Positions 33,860 through 45,222 of a stretch of DNA of 64,000 bases are shown piece by piece. Made by a program: the position numbers and the translations under genes. A model generated the notes under the pieces. It searched no databases. It was not told the origin of the DNA and saw only the letters and a program-made list of their open reading frames with translations. The stretch is from the NCBI GenBank assembly GCA_013054445.1, contig JAAMPI010000049.1, forward strand, positions 1 through 64,000. Reading direction: 5' to 3'. Each line of letters opens with the position of its first letter. Position 1 is the stretch's first letter. The DNA comes from Cudoniella acicularis (taxonomy: Eukaryota > Ascomycota > Leotiomycetes > Helotiales > Helotiaceae).

Positions 33860-34881
33860 ACTTCGTTTGACTGAAAGAGCTTTGCTTCGAATGCAATTTC
33901 TCCGGTCTGTGTTGTCCTCGAAAATTGAGTGCCAGAAGCAGTCTTGATTTACTTGCGACTCTTGAAACATAGACCTTCTTCCTGAGCCTCTCGACAGGAG
34001 CCAATATTCGATTCAGGCCACCAACAACTTCCAGAAGGACTTTATCGGGTCAATCACGATAACCCCACGACTCTACGCTCTTAAATTAAAAAGCACCCCT
34101 GAAAGTTTTGAACTCTTGGAGTTTGTTGCTTGCCTAGCCATGGCCATTAAAACAAAGAAGGAAATATCAAGCTAATTCTATTGTTGTCCTGCAATTAGAA
34201 TTGGCAAGTGTGTACAATAGTTCAAGACTTGTCGAGGTTCTATGGGTCGAGAAATGAAGAGATAAAATTAGACTCGTGGGGTGGCAGATGTCCCGCTAAA
34301 AACCTTGCTGATTGGGGTGTTATGTGTACGGTAGGACACTACCCAATAGATTTTTAATGGAACAAAAATTATACTTAGGTTGTGATCGCGCCACAAGGAG
34401 TCAGAATTGAGTGATGATCATTCAAAATGTATACAAAATTCAGTTTACAAAACACCAGTGAAACAAACCCCTTTTGAGTACCAAGGTCCAAGGGGAGCTT
34501 GAAGATTCCCGGTCTTGGGTAGCAGCACATGTGTAGCAGCCTTGTATTTCACTTGGAATATATAATAAGATAGGGCTATTTATTTACGCCAGAAAAAGGA
34601 GAAAAAAGAACGGGGCAGATAATCTGGCACGGCACATTCAACGCCATTGATCTCCACTACACACGTGAAGTATTATTGCCATACAGCTAACCCTAATTGC
34701 AAGAGAAATAGCAGATTTTGTGCCTCGTCTCTGAACGCCAGTCACACCCCACCAACTTTCGGGTATCCAGCCACCAAGAGGAAATCAAAAACCTAGCACA
34801 AGCAAGATCTCAAAAAAGCTCAATGGCCATTCTTTTTCTGCTCGCTCCTCTGTCTCCTCCCATTTGCGATCTTAGATCCAT
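33860..34881. other. Convergent spacer, 1.0 kb
   Basis: Between the ends of the DUF1308 and swd2 genes. AT-rich, no frame of interest, no RNA or repeat recognised. Confidence 0.5.
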
Positions 34882-36141
34882 CTATTGAAGATTAGGATCC
34901 GGCACCCAGAAAAGGACCTCCTTGTCTCCCGTCGCAAACATGTTGTATTTCGGGTTGAAAGCCATCAATGCCGATTCACCCTTGTAATCCAACTCCATCA
35001 CTGGCCGTAACATTTTCTCCTGCACACTAGCGAGCGTATCCCAAACGAGCACGTTTTCTCTCCGCGTTCCGCTAATCACATACCTGCCATCGGGCGTAAA
35101 GCAGCAGTCTCCCGTGCTTGGGTACAAGAAATCGCTAGATTGAGGATCGGTGTACTCAGGATTATGATCTCCAACTGCGAGACGTCGGACTCCGCCTCTA
35201 TCCCGGCGGAGAACGGCTTTGAGAGAACCGGTGAAAGCGTCAAGGAGGAGGTGGGATTGGCCTGTGGTGCCGAGGAGGAGATGCTTCCCGTCGTTTGAGA
35301 ATTCGAGTTTGTTCCATCCCTTACTTATCGAGTTTGGGACCTGTTCTTGGATATATGGTAGCGTGTCAAAGGTGGAAAATGGCTCTTTGTCGTAATTTCT
35401 GAAGTCGTATAAGAGAATTGCTTGGGCGGTTGGAGAAGCTACGGCGAAGACATTCCCAGAGGGATCCCAAGCCGCGAGGTAGGAGCCGTTGAGGAGGAGC
35501 TTGCCGCAGGCGTTTTTGGTGCCGGCGTCCCAGATACGTACAGTATTGTCTTCGCTGCAAGAGAGGAAGTTGTCTTGACCTGGGTGAAGAGAGAGACACG
35601 TGACGTTCTTCTCATGGCCTTCAAAGTAGCGGAGATAGGTGTTGTCATGAGTTGAGAGGTAGCGGACGGTATCTTCTATTATTTAGCATCACAACCCAAT
35701 ATGTTCTCGGGCCAAACTTACGGTTCAACTTTGTGCTAGCATGAATGATACAAGGCACCGACTCTTTCGTCATGTGGGTGAAAATGGCATGCGAGGCACC
35801 GTATTTCTGACTTAAACACATCTTATGAGATTTGCCTTTGTGGACATCATAAATCTGCATGCTATTGTCATTCTCTGATGTGAGAAGAAAGTCTCCCTCA
35901 TCACTGAAATCTAAAGAAAGGATCGAAGTTGGTGGCGAAGGCGACTTGCCAGGGCCTTGAGAGGGTGGTTCTCGGCGGAAAAGCTTGACACTATCAGTAT
36001 TTTGTTCCTATTTAGGGGTGTGTCACGGACCTTGGTTGGTCTGAAGAGGGAGATCATATCAGAGACTTTGGCGGTTGTTGGTATTGATGGCAACCTACCA
36101 TTAGGGAGGGGGGAGTCGATCACCATCGGCGTCGACGACAT
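34882..36141 (-). CDS. swd2: SWD2/WDR82 WD40 protein of COMPASS and cleavage/polyadenylation factor
   Basis: Three exons (36031-36141, 35722-35983, 34882-35675) with introns of 47 and 46 nt; 388 residues. Junctions restore ISLFRPTKLFRREPPSQG and STKLNQDTVRYLSTHDN. The body is a WD40 propeller: TSILSLDFSDEGDFLL, TYLRYFEGHEKNVTCLSLHP, FLSCSEDNTVRIWDAG, LAAWDPSGNVFAVAS, CCFTPDGRYVISGTRRENV. Swd2 joins the Set1/COMPASS H3K4 methylase and, in yeast, CPF. The last exon has no ATG for its first 180 codons, so only spliced reading reveals the gene. The first intron uses a gtccgt donor and a tcaag acceptor, which is weak but needed for frame. Divergent from the mitochondrial carrier. Confidence 0.92.
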
Positions 36142-36643
36142 GTTTGTGGAATGGTTGTAAAGGATCTTATAGATCGTAAGTCAAGATTCTTAGGCGATCT
36201 AAATCCCAAGATACATCTAGTCACGCGTTGGCTCATCAATCCAAGCCCCTATTGATTGACCGAGCAAACCTGAATGGTTGGAAGCTCCATGGTTAGGTTT
36301 GTACCTCAGGTAGAAGTGGGATGTGCGCACGTGATCAGCCGCCGGCTTCGGCAATGCAGGCCCACGGCTCACCCATGACAGCGTAACACCCTGCATAAGT
36401 AGCTAGGAACCCAGTAACTCGTAAGCAACAAAAAATATTACTGTACTTCGGCGTACGAATCTTCGAGAAGTTGCCCATCCCCAGATTTCGAATCTCTTAA
36501 TTTTCAAAAGCCAATATTTCCTGTTGTGAACACTGGTCTTCGGTAACGTACGAACGTATATTTCAAGCGAATCTGCAAGCTGGCGCCGCGATAAGGTCTA
36601 AAGAAACCCCTTCTGCCCTCAGAGGGGGGAGCATCAGCTCGAG
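36142..36643. promoter_or_regulatory. Divergent promoter of swd2 and oac1
   Basis: 502 bp between two ATGs. CCAAT-type (attgattgacc) and CACGTG-like (gcacgtgatc at about 36328) elements are visible, with no evidence of use. Confidence 0.3.
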
Positions 36644-37723
36644 ATGTCAACAACTCTAGGGTGAGTCGCGCACACACCGAGACCAATTACTTTTCTAACT
36701 GGTATAGCGCTTTCATCGCCGGTGGCATAGCAGCATGCGGCGCCGTGACAGCAACCCACCCATTCGAGACTGTCAAGATACGGTGAGCTTTCTCAATGGT
36801 CCCCCATTCATGCACGCGCTAATATGTTACGCAAAGAATGCAACTGCAAGGCGAACTGCAAGAGAAGAGTCTCCAACCGCGCTTGTATAAGGGCCCTTTT
36901 CATGGCGTCTCAGTCATTGTGCGAAACGAAGGCCTGGGAGGCATCTACCGCGGAATCGGCGCTGCGTATATCTACCAAATGATCCTCAATGGATGCCGGC
37001 TAGGGTTCTACGAGCCAATTAGAAATACTCTTACTACTGCCATCTTCACCGATCCAAAGACGCAGAGTTTGGGCATCAACATCTTTGCGGGAGCTACAAG
37101 CGGGATATTAGGTGCCGCGGCGGGAAGTCCGTTTTTCTTGGTGAAGACGAGACTGCAGAGTTTCTCACCATTTGCGCCGGTGGGCACACAACATGCGTAC
37201 AAGAATGCCGTGGATGGTATGCGGCAGATTTACAAGGGAGAGGGCATTCATGGACTTTATAGAGGGGTAGGTGCGGCTATGGTGCGAACTGGATTTGGAA
37301 GCTCGGTACAATTACCAACTTATTTCTTCGCCAAAAGAAGGATGATTAAGCATTTCGGAATGGAAGAAGGACCTGCCCTTCATTTGGCAAGCAGTACGGC
37401 GAGTGGGTTTGTTGTGTGCTGTGTGATGCATCCACCAGGTAGGGAAGTCTCAAATTTGGATCTGAATCCGGCTAATCAAACTAGATACCATTATGTCTCG
37501 GATGTACAACCAGAATGGGAACCTCTATAAAGGAGTTTTCGATTGTTTTGGGAAGACAGTCAAGACTGAAGGTCTCCTGGCTATCTACAAAGGTTTCCTG
37601 CCACATCTAGCAAGGATCCTACCCCACACCATCTTGACGCTCAGTCTGGCAGAACAGACGAACAAGCTGATGCGCAAATTTGAGGATAGAATTCTTCCCT
37701 CAAATATCAAAGATCAAGTTTAG
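36644..37723 (+). CDS. oac1: Mitochondrial carrier, oxaloacetate (OAC1)-type
   Basis: Four exons (36644-36660, 36708-36782, 36837-37438, 37485-37723) with introns of 47, 54 and 46 nt; 310 residues. Three mitochondrial-carrier repeats each carry the P-x-D/E-type signature: HPFETVKIRMQLQGE, SPFFLVKTRLQS and, across the last intron, HPPDTIMSRMYNQ. Six transmembrane helices fit the family, with matrix segments GIYRGIGAAY, GLYRGVGAAM and AIYKGFLPHL. The third-repeat SRMYNQ element and FGSSVQLPTYFFAK fit the yeast Oac1/SLC25A34-35 branch, which moves oxaloacetate, sulfate and related anions across the inner membrane. The exact substrate is inferred from that branch. Confidence 0.88.
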
Positions 37724-37855
37724 ATCATGATTGGCTTTCTGCGCCGCCCGCAACGATCTCTTTTGTCATAATGTATATAGAACTTGCATGTAGAGGAGTT
37801 AGAGTCCTTGCAAGGAGCTAGTCGATCGCGTGCATCGATTCTCAAAAGTTGTCCG

Positions 37856-39042
37856 TCAACCATTGATAGATCTGGAGCACCCATAGCAAAGAACACCATA
37901 ATGACCGTCCTTTATCTCTGGTCGTGAATCCGAGTTCTGGTCTCCTCCCCAACCATTGATTCCGTCTGTACCTTCAGCAACTGGTAGTCCGCAAAGGCCA
38001 CAGGCTGTTGTATCAAGTATTGAAGTGGGTTGGAGCTTGCTTGAGGTTCTAACCACATTTGCAACAATGCTAGGATAATTTTCTTCGACCGATTCAAAGT
38101 ACTGTGTCATAAGATCGTCAATCGTGGTGAGCTTCGAGGAAGCTGATACTGTGGACGATGTCCGTTGATAAATAATTATTTCCGCGAGTGTATGGGTTGC
38201 CAGGGAAGAAAAGATGACAATTTCTTTTTTGAGAAGATCGCGTAATGGATAGTTGAACCCAAGTCCGTACGGAGCATCTCCATCAGAAACTTGCCAGGGT
38301 AACGAGAAGCCTCGGCCTTTAGCAGTCTCTGTTAAAGTCTTCTCTGCAAGTCGTGTTGTTGAATCTCCAAATAAAATGCCTTCACAACTGTTTCTCTTCG
38401 CAACATCCACTAAGAGCCGCGTGAGTAGAGTGGAGGCTATATCCGATCGCGAAGTCGCTGATAAAATAGATCCAAGTAGATGTTGCAGCCTTTCTGTGGT
38501 AGGCTTTCCATCTGATTCATTAGGTTGCCCTATGTGGAGCGACTTCCATTCTATGCCATCAAGAAGGAGTGCATCCTCAAGTCCAAAGCTGGAATATGTA
38601 TGCCTAGGAAAACGAATCTTGTATTTCTCCAGTAATTCAGAAGAATCCTTTCGATCAACTGGGTCAACGTAAAGATCTATGTGGACCACAAATAACTCGT
38701 ATGCAGCTCGATTCATCCGATCATATTGTCCTTGGATATGTTGGTCCAAGATATGTAAAAGGGAGGCCGAGGAAGGTCCAAAGGAAAGGGGCAACAGCAG
38801 CTTCCGTGGAGGCTTCGCAGATGATCCTCGAATTCGATAGGTCTCCATGCGTTTGACAGCCTTGGTTGTCACGTATTGCGAGAAGCATTTACTTGCAACA
38901 ATCAGTATGAGTCGTCAAAAACATGAGAAAGGACTAACTGGCAAACCTGCTCAGAACGGATGGAGTGTGTCGCATTCTCTTCATGACATCGCTTGCACAA
39001 CGAATTCCGAAGGAGCTCGACGGTCTCTTCTTTACCTGACAT
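37856..39042 (-). CDS. ncs2: Cytoplasmic tRNA 2-thiolation protein 2 (CTU2/NCS2)
   Basis: Two exons (38939-39042, 37856-38891) with a 47-nt intron (gttagt donor, gcaag acceptor); 379 residues. The N terminus has CKRC and, across the splice, VCHKCFSQYVTTKAVKRME, the paired CxxC layout of Ctu2. Then LLLPLSFGPSSASLLHIL corresponds to the PP-loop-derived nucleotide-binding region, and CEGILFGDSTTRLAEKTL follows. Two further cysteine pairs (CGLCG, CYGC) lie at the C terminus. Ctu1-Ctu2 adds sulfur to the wobble uridine of cytosolic tRNAs using Urm1 as sulfur carrier. The frame is open upstream, but ATG 39042 is the first. Divergent from ptm1, 343 bp apart. Confidence 0.9.
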
Positions 39043-39385
39043 GCCGGCGATAAGAAAAGTAATTTTGAGGTTGCGGGTATTCGAACAGTGACATCCCAAA
39101 AATTGACGAGGCTTCTGTTTTGCCTTGCTTTGGTCCGTGCGATCCTTGGCCTTGGGCCTTACTAGTGCGAAGGAGTGTTACGTTTCCTATCCGAGCAGCA
39201 GTGAACCAGATCATCAACGAGCTCTCGATTTCACATCCCTCGACGCCGGCCACGCACTCCCTTTTCCGGATCTCGCGGACGTCTCTGAATGGCCATAATT
39301 CTCGCGAAATATTCTGTGTTGCAGGCATACTCTCATCCAGAGAACTAGAGAAGGACCTGTTTCAGCCTACGAGGCTGCCAGCGAG
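39043..39385. promoter_or_regulatory. Divergent promoter of ncs2 and ptm1
   Basis: 343 bp shared upstream region. No specific site that I would defend. Confidence 0.35.
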
Positions 39386-41356
39386 ATGAGGAGCTGGAAT
39401 TATGGCCTTCTGGCCATTGGATTGTCATGTTTGACGGCTACTGCTTTAGAGACGAAGATGGTATGTTCAAGTTTCCAGGAGCTCATGAATGTCTTCTAAT
39501 ATTTTCTGCAGGACCAACAAGAAGCCAATCGACAAGTTTGCGCCGGCATGTATAGTAAGACCAGCTGGGGAGGAGCCGTAGATCCCCATATACTGGTCAA
39601 ATTTCTAAAGGAGGATGTGGAAGGCGATGCGGATCCAATTACGAGCATGGTCATTTTTGAATGGAGAGACTATGATCTACTTGGAATTTTGCCAACGCCA
39701 GAGTCCCTGGCCGTACTTTGCCATCCCCAACTATCGTGAACCTCTGCTAACGCCTCTTGTAGAAAGAGTATATTTGCGATGGAGAGGCCATCAATAACAA
39801 CTACTGTAATAGCAATCAGACGGGAGAATTCATCTTAGCGCCAAACGCAACAGAGCTGTCGAAGAACATGATTTTCACTCAGGCAGTCCATTTGAAGGAC
39901 CCTGGCCTACCCATAAATTATGGCATCAAGAAGACGGGATATTATTGCGTCGGAACAACGGCGTTTTCGCCAAACGATGTTAAATATACTGCTTATGTGG
40001 AATTTAGAAACGCGTATGGAGAGCTGCCTGCCTCCGAAATTGCTAAGCTTCCATTTTACGGAGGCATTACGATTGTCTATGCGGTTGTTGGAGCGTAGGT
40101 GGAGTTGCGTGTCTTGGAAGCATTTTTACTAATATGGGCATAGTTTCTGGGCATTCCTGTATGCTCAACATCGACAGGACATCCGTAAGTGTCTCTCAAA
40201 AGTCGGGGAGAACGAACTGACAGAATTTTATAGTACCCGTCCAAAATTACATCACTGCAATTATAATATTCTTGATAGTGGAAATGCTCATGACATGGGG
40301 ATTCTATGGTAAATTTGATTATTTTGAGAACCAAGACGCATGGCTAATGAATGTAGATTATTTGAATCGAAATGGATCCAACCTCGGTTCAAAAGCATTG
40401 ATGATCATCGTTGCAATCTTGAATGCTGGCCGAAATTCATTTTCATTCTTCCTTCTCCTTATAGTCTGCATGGGTTATGGCGTTGTCAAGCCCACTTTGG
40501 GCAAGACAATGGTGTATGTCCGCTACCTCGCTGGAGCGCATTTCGTATTTGGCTTGATTTATGCAATCGCCAGCTTGACTATCTCGCCCGAGAATGCGGG
40601 TGAGCTCTCTCATCTCCGAGCTGAAAACCACATGCTGACTCGTTCAAGGGCCGCTCGTATTATTCGTCATTCTTCCATTGGCCGGCACTTTTGACAGCCT
40701 TTTACGTTTGGACTCTGAATTCTCTAAACGCGACTATGAAAGATCTTAACGAGCGTAAGCAGACTGTCAAAGCCACGATGTATCGAAAGCTTTGGTGGTG
40801 CATTCTTGCATCAATTATGATCATTTTCGGTTTTTTCTTTTTCAATTCGTTCACATTTGCGTCAACCTCGGACCCAAATTTCGTGCCGTTCCATTGGCAA
40901 ACTAGGTGGTTTATTCTTGATGGCTGGCTCAATCTCGTATATTTTGGGGATGTTGTCTTTGTGGCTTATGTTTGGAGACCAACGGCAAATAACAGAAGGT
41001 TCGCCATGAGTGATGAGTTGGCCCAAGATGACGAGGGTTTTGAGATAGCAGACTTCGGAGTTGAAGACGATGAAGATGATGACCTTGAGAACGCTGCAGC
41101 ACACCGAGGGGAGGAGGGACCACGATATGATCCCGCTCCGGGAGCCAAGAGCACCAGGCCTCCTGCAGGCGCAACACGGCAAAGGATATCCCGAGAGACA
41201 GTCTTGATGGGGATACGATTTTCGCGGTCGGAGAGGACGGTGATAGATGGTCTGACGAGGGCAGCGATGAAGAGAGGGGAAAACTGGTGGGAGGAAAGGA
41301 CGATTAAAGTGGCTTTAGGTCAGGCGCATACGGTTGTAACAATAAAGGTTGGGTAG
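39386..41356 (+). CDS. ptm1: PTM1/GPR107-type seven-transmembrane protein (frame broken by one base)
   Basis: Six exons (39386-39460, 39512-39712, 39763-40094, 40144-40184, 40234-40599, 40649-41356) with 49-51 nt introns; about 573 residues. A signal peptide (MRSWNYGLLAIGLSCLTATA) leads to a lumenal domain with paired cysteines (YICDGEA...NNYC, GYYCVG), then seven hydrophobic helices of the lung-seven-transmembrane family: ITIVYAVVGAFWAFLYAQ, GKTMVYVRYLAGAHFVFGL, RKLWWCILASIMIIFG. The acidic C-terminal tail is long. Yeast Ptm1 and human GPR107/108 are Golgi/endosomal trafficking proteins. In exon 6 the run TTTT (40689-40692) is one base too long: with three T, LPLAGT continues into LTAFYVWTLNSLNATMKDLN. 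Without that correction the sixth exon leaves frame. Confidence 0.88.
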
Positions 41357-42528
41357 ATAGCGTCTGTTTGGGTTTCAAGCTGTACGCAATATGGGTGGAT
41401 GGTACTTCCAGTCAATCGGGTACAGAAATGTTTGCATTTATGGTCAAATTCGTATTGGCAGAATAGAATTCTACATATCTCGTCTTCTGACCCATGCGTG
41501 GCTGCCCAGTGAACAGCCTCTTGATGGATTGGCAGTTGTGGCTTTTGCTTGGGTTTCTAAATATTCCAATTGCATCAGCTGCCATGGCCAGCTCGGCGAC
41601 AATCTCACTGAGATTGATAGCTCACTCCTTTTCATGGCTTGCTTGGGAAAATCGCTAAAGTCTGTAATACTCGAGAGTTCGAAATGCTTGGAGGTGTAGA
41701 TGGGTCAGTATTACCCACGAATATAGATAGATGGCTGAAGTCACTTGGATCTTCCAAGGCACGTCATTATCGCCAAGTAAAATAGCTGTCACGACAGGAA
41801 ACCATTTCGAAAGGCAGCACCACCACACTCGCAGAAAACTGCTCCTCTCACAGGGCGATTAAAATACATACGCGCATCAGCCTGCGACTCCAATAGACTC
41901 CAATAATCCGTGATAAAGTTCACAACTGTACTGATAACCATCACATGTATTTTATATCGCTGGCCGCAGTGACGTCGGTGTCAGTCTCGTGAACGGGAAA
42001 ATCCCATCCCATCGGCTGATGGCATTCCCGGACAAACAAAGCTGCCCACTGCCCAGCCCGACCACTCCCGCTACTGTCTTGCCATCCAAAGCAGTCACTT
42101 AGTCACTCTCACATCCACCACCCGAATGCCATCAAGGTGGAAAGCCACCTGCACGCTCTCACGGTTTTCTGGCGCTGCATCACGACCCCTGGGCTGGAGA
42201 AGCGGTCAGATACCGACGCCCCTGATTGGCGGCGGTTCCAATTTCTCCCGGCCTGCACCTGCCTCCGCGCGTTGCCCCTCGGTTTACTCACCAGCGCGAA
42301 TACAAGGCCATAACCGGGGTACAGTAAGATCCAGCTGTTTAAAGTATACTGCTGGCCCGCCTTCTCGTCTCATTTCACATATCGACTCTTTGTAATTCAA
42401 TTGTTAGTTCAGAGTTCTTTTTTCCTCGGCTCGGCTACAGTCCGCCGCAATCCAGATAAAGAAATCTGGCGCCCCTTCTATAACACCGCCTATCCTGTTC
42501 ACGAAAATCGCAAATAGGAACAGCCATC
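41357..42528. other. Spacer upstream of the NRAMP gene
   Basis: 1.17 kb. Small frames on both strands have no family features. Region 41940-42350 is somewhat GC-richer, consistent with a promoter/5' leader. Confidence 0.45.
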
Positions 42529-44495
42529 ATGAATTGTCCCTCACGCACCGAAGAGCCTGAGGGTACTGGCTTCAACCAGAACCCCAGCTCATTGGCCGCC
42601 GATCTCACCACTAGAAATGACCTCAACGGTCTTGCCAACGCCAGGGTATTGAGGAGAACATCGAGCAGTGAGATTCGGGCTGTGGAAGAGCACGAACCTG
42701 ACGCCAATTTACCTCCTGAGAAGAGGGGTGTTGTTGGGGAGAAGGAGGCCGTCGGGATGAGCCTCAACGGTGGGAGCCAGGATTTTGGCGATGTTGCGAG
42801 TGCCACCCCGGGAGGCAATAATAAAGCATATGACCTTTTCATGAGATTTCGCAAGTTGGTTATGACTTTCGCGAAATTTATTGGTCCGGGCTTCATGGTA
42901 AGGAGTCGTCAAGTATCTAAGTATTGGACGTCGATATTAACCTTTTCGTAGATCGCTGTGGCATACATCGACCCTGGCAACTATGCAACGGATGTTGCTG
43001 CTGGTGCAACCTACCGCTTCCAGCTCCTGTTCATTGTCCTGATGTCTAATATCTTCGCCATATTCCTCCAAATCCTGTGTATCAAGCTTGGCAGCGTCAG
43101 TGGACTCAACTTGGCAGAAGGTTGGCTTACCCTAGATGCGAAGTGATCTTAATTCTTCCCGAATGCTAACACGAACGTCAAGCTTGCAGAGAGTTCCTCC
43201 CGAAATGGTTGAACATCTTGCTGTACCTGATGGCCGAGGCAGCGGTAAGTTGATTTGGCTTGTCACATAAAACAATTCACTGACATAGAAGCAGATTATC
43301 GCAACCGACATTGCTGAAGTCATCGGAACCGCAATTGCAATCAATCTTCTAATTCCCAAAATTCCATTGGTCGTAGGATGCGCGTTGTCGATCGTCGACG
43401 TGCTCCTCATTCTACTTTTCTACAATCCTAGTGGGACTATGAAAGGACTTCGGGCGTTTGAGGCCTTTGTCATAGCACTGGTAGTAGGTGTTGTGATCTG
43501 CTTTTGCATTCAGTTGAGCTTGATCCAAGATACCTCTGTTGGAGAAGTCTTCAGAGGGTTCCTTCCATCATCTTCTATTGTGCAATCTCAAGGGCACGTA
43601 CTTCCATCCTCTTCTAGTTGATTATTTTGCTGACTCGAGCAGTCTTTATCAAGCTTGTGGAATTCTCGGCGCCACAGTCATGCCACACAGTCTCTACCTT
43701 GGAAGTGGAATTGTTCAGCCTCGTCTTTTGGAATATGACATCAAGCACGGTCTTGCAAACTCTTCGAATCAGTCTGATTCCGGCGAAAAGCAAACTTACT
43801 TTCCCTCCCTCTCAGCCATAAACTTCTGCCTCAAATATTCCATTGCAGAATTGACAGTCGCGCTTTTCACATTCGCTCTCTTTGTCAACAGTGCAATTCT
43901 CATCGTTGCTGGCGCTTCCCTCTCCGCTGATAGCTCTGCGGCAAATGCAGACCTCTTCGGGATCCATCAGCTTCTTTCTTCCAGTCTAGCTCCTGCGGCT
44001 GGTACGATCTTCGCACTCGCCCTTCTCCTTTCTGGCATAAGCGCTGGAATTATCTGCACCATCGCAGGCCAAATGGTTTCTGAGGGTGCACTGAAGTGGA
44101 CAATCACTCCATGGGTTCGTCGTCTCATCACACGAAGTATCAGCATCACGCCTAGTATCATCATCGCCGGAGCTGTTGGGCGAGAAGGGCTAAACGCAGC
44201 ATTGAACGGAAGCCAAGTCGCTCTCAGTGTCGTACTCCCCTTCGTCTCTGCACCGTTGATATATTTCACGTGCCGAAATAAATACATGACAGTTCGACCA
44301 CATGGCCCTGGAGCTAACGATTCAGCTGATGAAGGAGATACGACTCATGATGGAGTAGGAGAGACACCAGCTCAGCCAGTGACCAAGATGAGAAATCACT
44401 GGATTGTCGCATTTTTTGGCGTTGTGATATGGTTGGTTATTACAATTATGAATATAGCAAATTTGGTGTTATTAGGGATGGGTCAATCTGGGTAG
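42529..44495 (+). CDS. NRAMP-family divalent metal transporter (Smf type)
   Basis: Five exons (42529-42897, 42952-43120, 43183-43244, 43295-43593, 43643-44495); 583 residues. The last intron (43594-43642, 49 nt) begins with GC: gcacgt...gagcag. It is required to give IVQSQG-LYQACGILGATVMPHSLY; no GT donor restores that frame. NRAMP hallmarks are AYIDPGNYATD (metal-binding Asp and Asn at about 130-133) and the Met in VMPHSLYLGSG (about 312). Eleven to twelve helices follow a disordered polar N terminus of about 105 residues. The family imports Mn2+ and Fe2+ with protons at the plasma membrane, endosomes or vacuole; location here is unknown. Intron 2 has a weak donor (gttggc) but a good CTAAC branch site. 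Confidence 0.9.
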
Positions 44496-44575
44496 GTGGT
44501 ACTGGAACCACTTGGGAGGCGCACGATTCGCGGCTGGGTCAATAAATGACGTAAATGGAGTGGGTTACTGGTCAT

Positions 44576-44594
44576 TGTGGTGGGTGGTGGGTGG
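44576..44594 (+). repeat. GGGTGGT microsatellite
   Basis: tggtgggtggtgggtgg: two to three units of GGGTGGT just downstream of the NRAMP gene. A second, longer copy is at 45197. Confidence 0.6.
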
Positions 44595-45196
44595 CATACT
44601 GAATTTGGGAGTTTGAGTCTACTCGCCAGAGCTGGAAAATATCCGGATACGACCGTATTATGATCGAGCATAATAGAGTGAGCTAAAAGCTCACGGGTAG
44701 ATTTAAAGATCATGAATTCATCAATCTTACTGAATATTTCCTTGCGTTACTTTGAACTTCGGTGTCAAGTTGATGACCAAGAAGTTTCCAGCAAATTTAG
44801 CTTAGTCTCAGACGATGAATAATTACCTTGCATGCCTGCATCTCAAACACCTCAGACGTGGAAAATATCTCACACGACATAGACGTTTTAGACATCCTAG
44901 ATAATTCTAGACATCTCAAACAATCCGAGCATCTCTTTCCACGGCTTCTTCTTTACCCCCTTACTATTTTAAACCACTATATATATAGCTCAGCTTAATC
45001 ATTCTCATGTTACCTCCACAACGATGCACAAGGGCACGCAACTACTACGTTATCGAGAGGCGAGAAGGGAGAAAACGAACGGTGGGGTCTTTTTAAGAGT
45101 TATGTTGTATTGCTGGGAAAAGTGGCTGGTATGATATTTCCTGTGTTGGTGAGGAGGGGGAAGAATACTTTACTGCCGGGCTCAAGGAATAGGGAC

Positions 45197-45222
45197 TGGG
45201 GTGGTGGGTGGTGGGTGGTGGT
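45197..45222 (+). repeat. GGGTGGT microsatellite with G-quadruplex potential
   Basis: Four consecutive GG/GGG tracts spaced by T or GGT; the same unit as at 44576-44594. Confidence 0.6.

Noticed and set aside
42529..44495. Frame change in the NRAMP gene read as another one-base error
   Set aside because: A 49-nt GC-AG intron explains the change and yields the exact conserved junction, so no indel is needed.
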